Shown: piece by piece, positions 4,398 to 5,272 of the stretch
Position numbering within the stretch: position 1 is the stretch's first letter
Layout: the number at the start of each line of letters is the position of its first letter
From: Chloroflexi bacterium RBG_16_56_11
GTDB lineage: Bacteria > Chloroflexota > Dehalococcoidia > Dehalococcoidales > RBG-16-60-22
Length of the DNA: 5,272 nt
Assembly: GCA_001796865.1 (NCBI GenBank)
Contig: MGNQ01000024.1
Span: 1 to 5,272, forward strand
Reading direction: 5' to 3'
Program-made: the position numbers and the translations under genes
The notes under the pieces: generated by a model
What the model was told of the DNA's origin: nothing
The model's database searches: none
Seen by the model: only the letters and a program-made list of their open reading frames with translations

Positions 4398-5272
4398 ATG
4401 GCGGTGCAAATTCTTAGCCGAACGGTAACCAGGACCAAGCGGGAGCTGGGGGAGAGGATACTGGGCCAGGCGCTGGGTCTGCTGGGCGGCAACCCGGACA
4501 GGAATGCCAAATACTTCATCAAGGCCATTAACCGGATATCCAGCGGTGAGAGGGGGGAGATGGTCAGCCGGTGGGTGGAAAACTGGCTGAGCGAAGGCCA
4601 GCCGGGCCGGGAATTCCTGAGCCGGATATCGAAAAACATCCATCCGAACGTGCGCCGCCGCTTTATCGCCAGGATGTTCGTGAGCCTGTTTTTCCGCGAC
4701 CGCGCCGTCATTGAGCGGTGTAAACAGCAACACGGGGTGAGTCCTCCCCAGTGCATGGTCATCTCGCCCACGATGAGATGCAACTACCGCTGCCAGGGCT
4801 GCTACTCAGCCAGCTACGAGCGTAACGATGACATGGCGCCGGAGATGTTCGACCGGCTACTGCGCGAGGGCGAGGACATGGGCATCCGGTTCTTCATCCT
4901 GGTCGGCGGGGAGCCTTTCATCTACCCCAACCTTTTGAAGATACTGGGCAAGCACGGGCAGTCGTTTTTCCAGATATATACCAACGGCTATTTCATCGAC
5001 AAGGCCGTAGCGGCCAGGCTGGTCGAGTTGGGCAATATCGCCCCGATGATAAGCGTTAACGGCCCGGCGGAGTTCACCGACGCCTCGCGCGTGGCGGGCT
5101 CATTCAGCAAGGTCGAGGAGGCGATGGACAACCTCCGCGAGGCCGGCAGCATCTTCGGCTTCTCCACGCTGGCAACGCGCTTCAACGCCGACGCCGTCTG
5201 CACCGACGAGTGGATGGACTTTCTCGTGGAAAAGGGCGCGCTGTACGGCTGGCTGTTCCTCTACATGCCGGT
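4398..5272 (+). CDS. Radical SAM protein, function unknown (3' end outside window)
   Basis: The frame is open from the ATG at 4398 to the window edge: 291 codons plus two bases, with no stop. Residues 128-135 read CNYRCQGC, the CxxxCxxC motif that binds the radical SAM [4Fe-4S] cluster (Cys128, Cys132, Cys135). GGEP (170-173) matches the SAM-binding motif, and YTNG (194-197) and SVNG (219-222) sit where later strands of the radical SAM barrel are expected. About 115 residues precede the cluster; they are charged and probably helical (for example HPNVRRRFIARMFVSLFF at 82-99), with no recognisable signal peptide. The pattern resembles COG0535-like radical SAM proteins with such an N-terminal extension, some of which have a C-terminal cysteine-rich SPASM-like region; that part would lie beyond the window. 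Substrate and product are not recognised. Its own tandem promoters and a 293-nt gap separate it from feoB, so a link to iron transport is not implied beyond its need for an Fe-S cluster. Confidence 0.9.
   Translation, partial: MAVQILSRTVTRTKRELGERILGQALGLLGGNPDRNAKYFIKAINRISSGERGEMVSRWVENWLSEGQPGREFLSRISKNIHPNVRRRFIARMFVSLFFRDRAVIERCKQQHGVSPPQCMVISPTMRCNYRCQGCYSASYERNDDMAPEMFDRLLREGEDMGIRFFILVGGEPFIYPNLLKILGKHGQSFFQIYTNGYFIDKAVAARLVELGNIAPMISVNGPAEFTDASRVAGSFSKVEEAMDNLREAGSIFGFSTLATRFNADAVCTDEWMDFLVEKGALYGWLFLYMP

Noticed and set aside
4233..4783. Two minus-strand open frames of about 170 codons opposite the radical SAM gene
   Set aside because: They overlap the + strand promoters and coding region, lack recognisable domains, and the + strand gene has clear radical SAM motifs and a ribosome binding site.

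Overview
The window reads as a bacterial iron-acquisition locus followed by the 5' part of an unrelated-looking radical SAM gene. All genes are on the + strand. The organism is most likely an anaerobic or facultative bacterium of moderate to high G+C. The promoters are of the sigma-70 type and the ribosome binding sites are clear, so an archaeon is unlikely. Ferrous-iron transport and a radical SAM enzyme fit low-oxygen life. A Chloroflexota (Dehalococcoidia-like) origin is possible from the overall style of the proteins, but that is only an impression.

Region 1-310 has no gene. It holds two perfect 31-bp tandem repeats at the window edge (1-62), possibly a decayed third copy (84-114), an intrinsic terminator for an unseen upstream gene (106-143), a purine-rich stretch, and a compact regulatory block. 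That block has a TTGACA-N17-TATTAT promoter, two DtxR/IdeR-type palindromes covering the predicted transcription start and leader, and a Shine-Dalgarno sequence overlapping the second palindrome.

Region 311-4104 is a three-gene operon: a DtxR-family iron-dependent repressor whose C-terminus is a FeoA-like domain (311-1024), an FTR1/EfeU-type iron permease (1080-1961), and FeoB, the ferrous iron transporter (1966-4104, TTG start). Gaps are 55 and 4 nt and no internal promoter was recognised. The expected circuit is negative feedback: when cytoplasmic Fe(II) is high, the metal-loaded repressor binds its own operators and shuts off both transporters. No stand-alone feoA is present; the FeoA-like domain is part of the repressor. 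FeoB carries an unusual insertion of about 55-60 residues (2524-2700), rich in Asn, Gly, Thr, Arg and His, between its GTPase and helical domains.

Region 4105-4397 is intergenic. It has an A/T tract, two tandem sigma-70-like promoters and a possible leader hairpin, but no clear terminator after feoB. From 4398 to the window end runs a radical SAM protein with an N-terminal extension of about 115 residues, cut off by the window; its function is not recognised.

Nothing here is convincingly a wholly new system. The points most worth a second look are the FeoB insertion, the repressor's fused FeoA-like domain with its mixed metal site and Cys cluster, the double operator, and the pairing of FTR1 with FeoB under one iron repressor.
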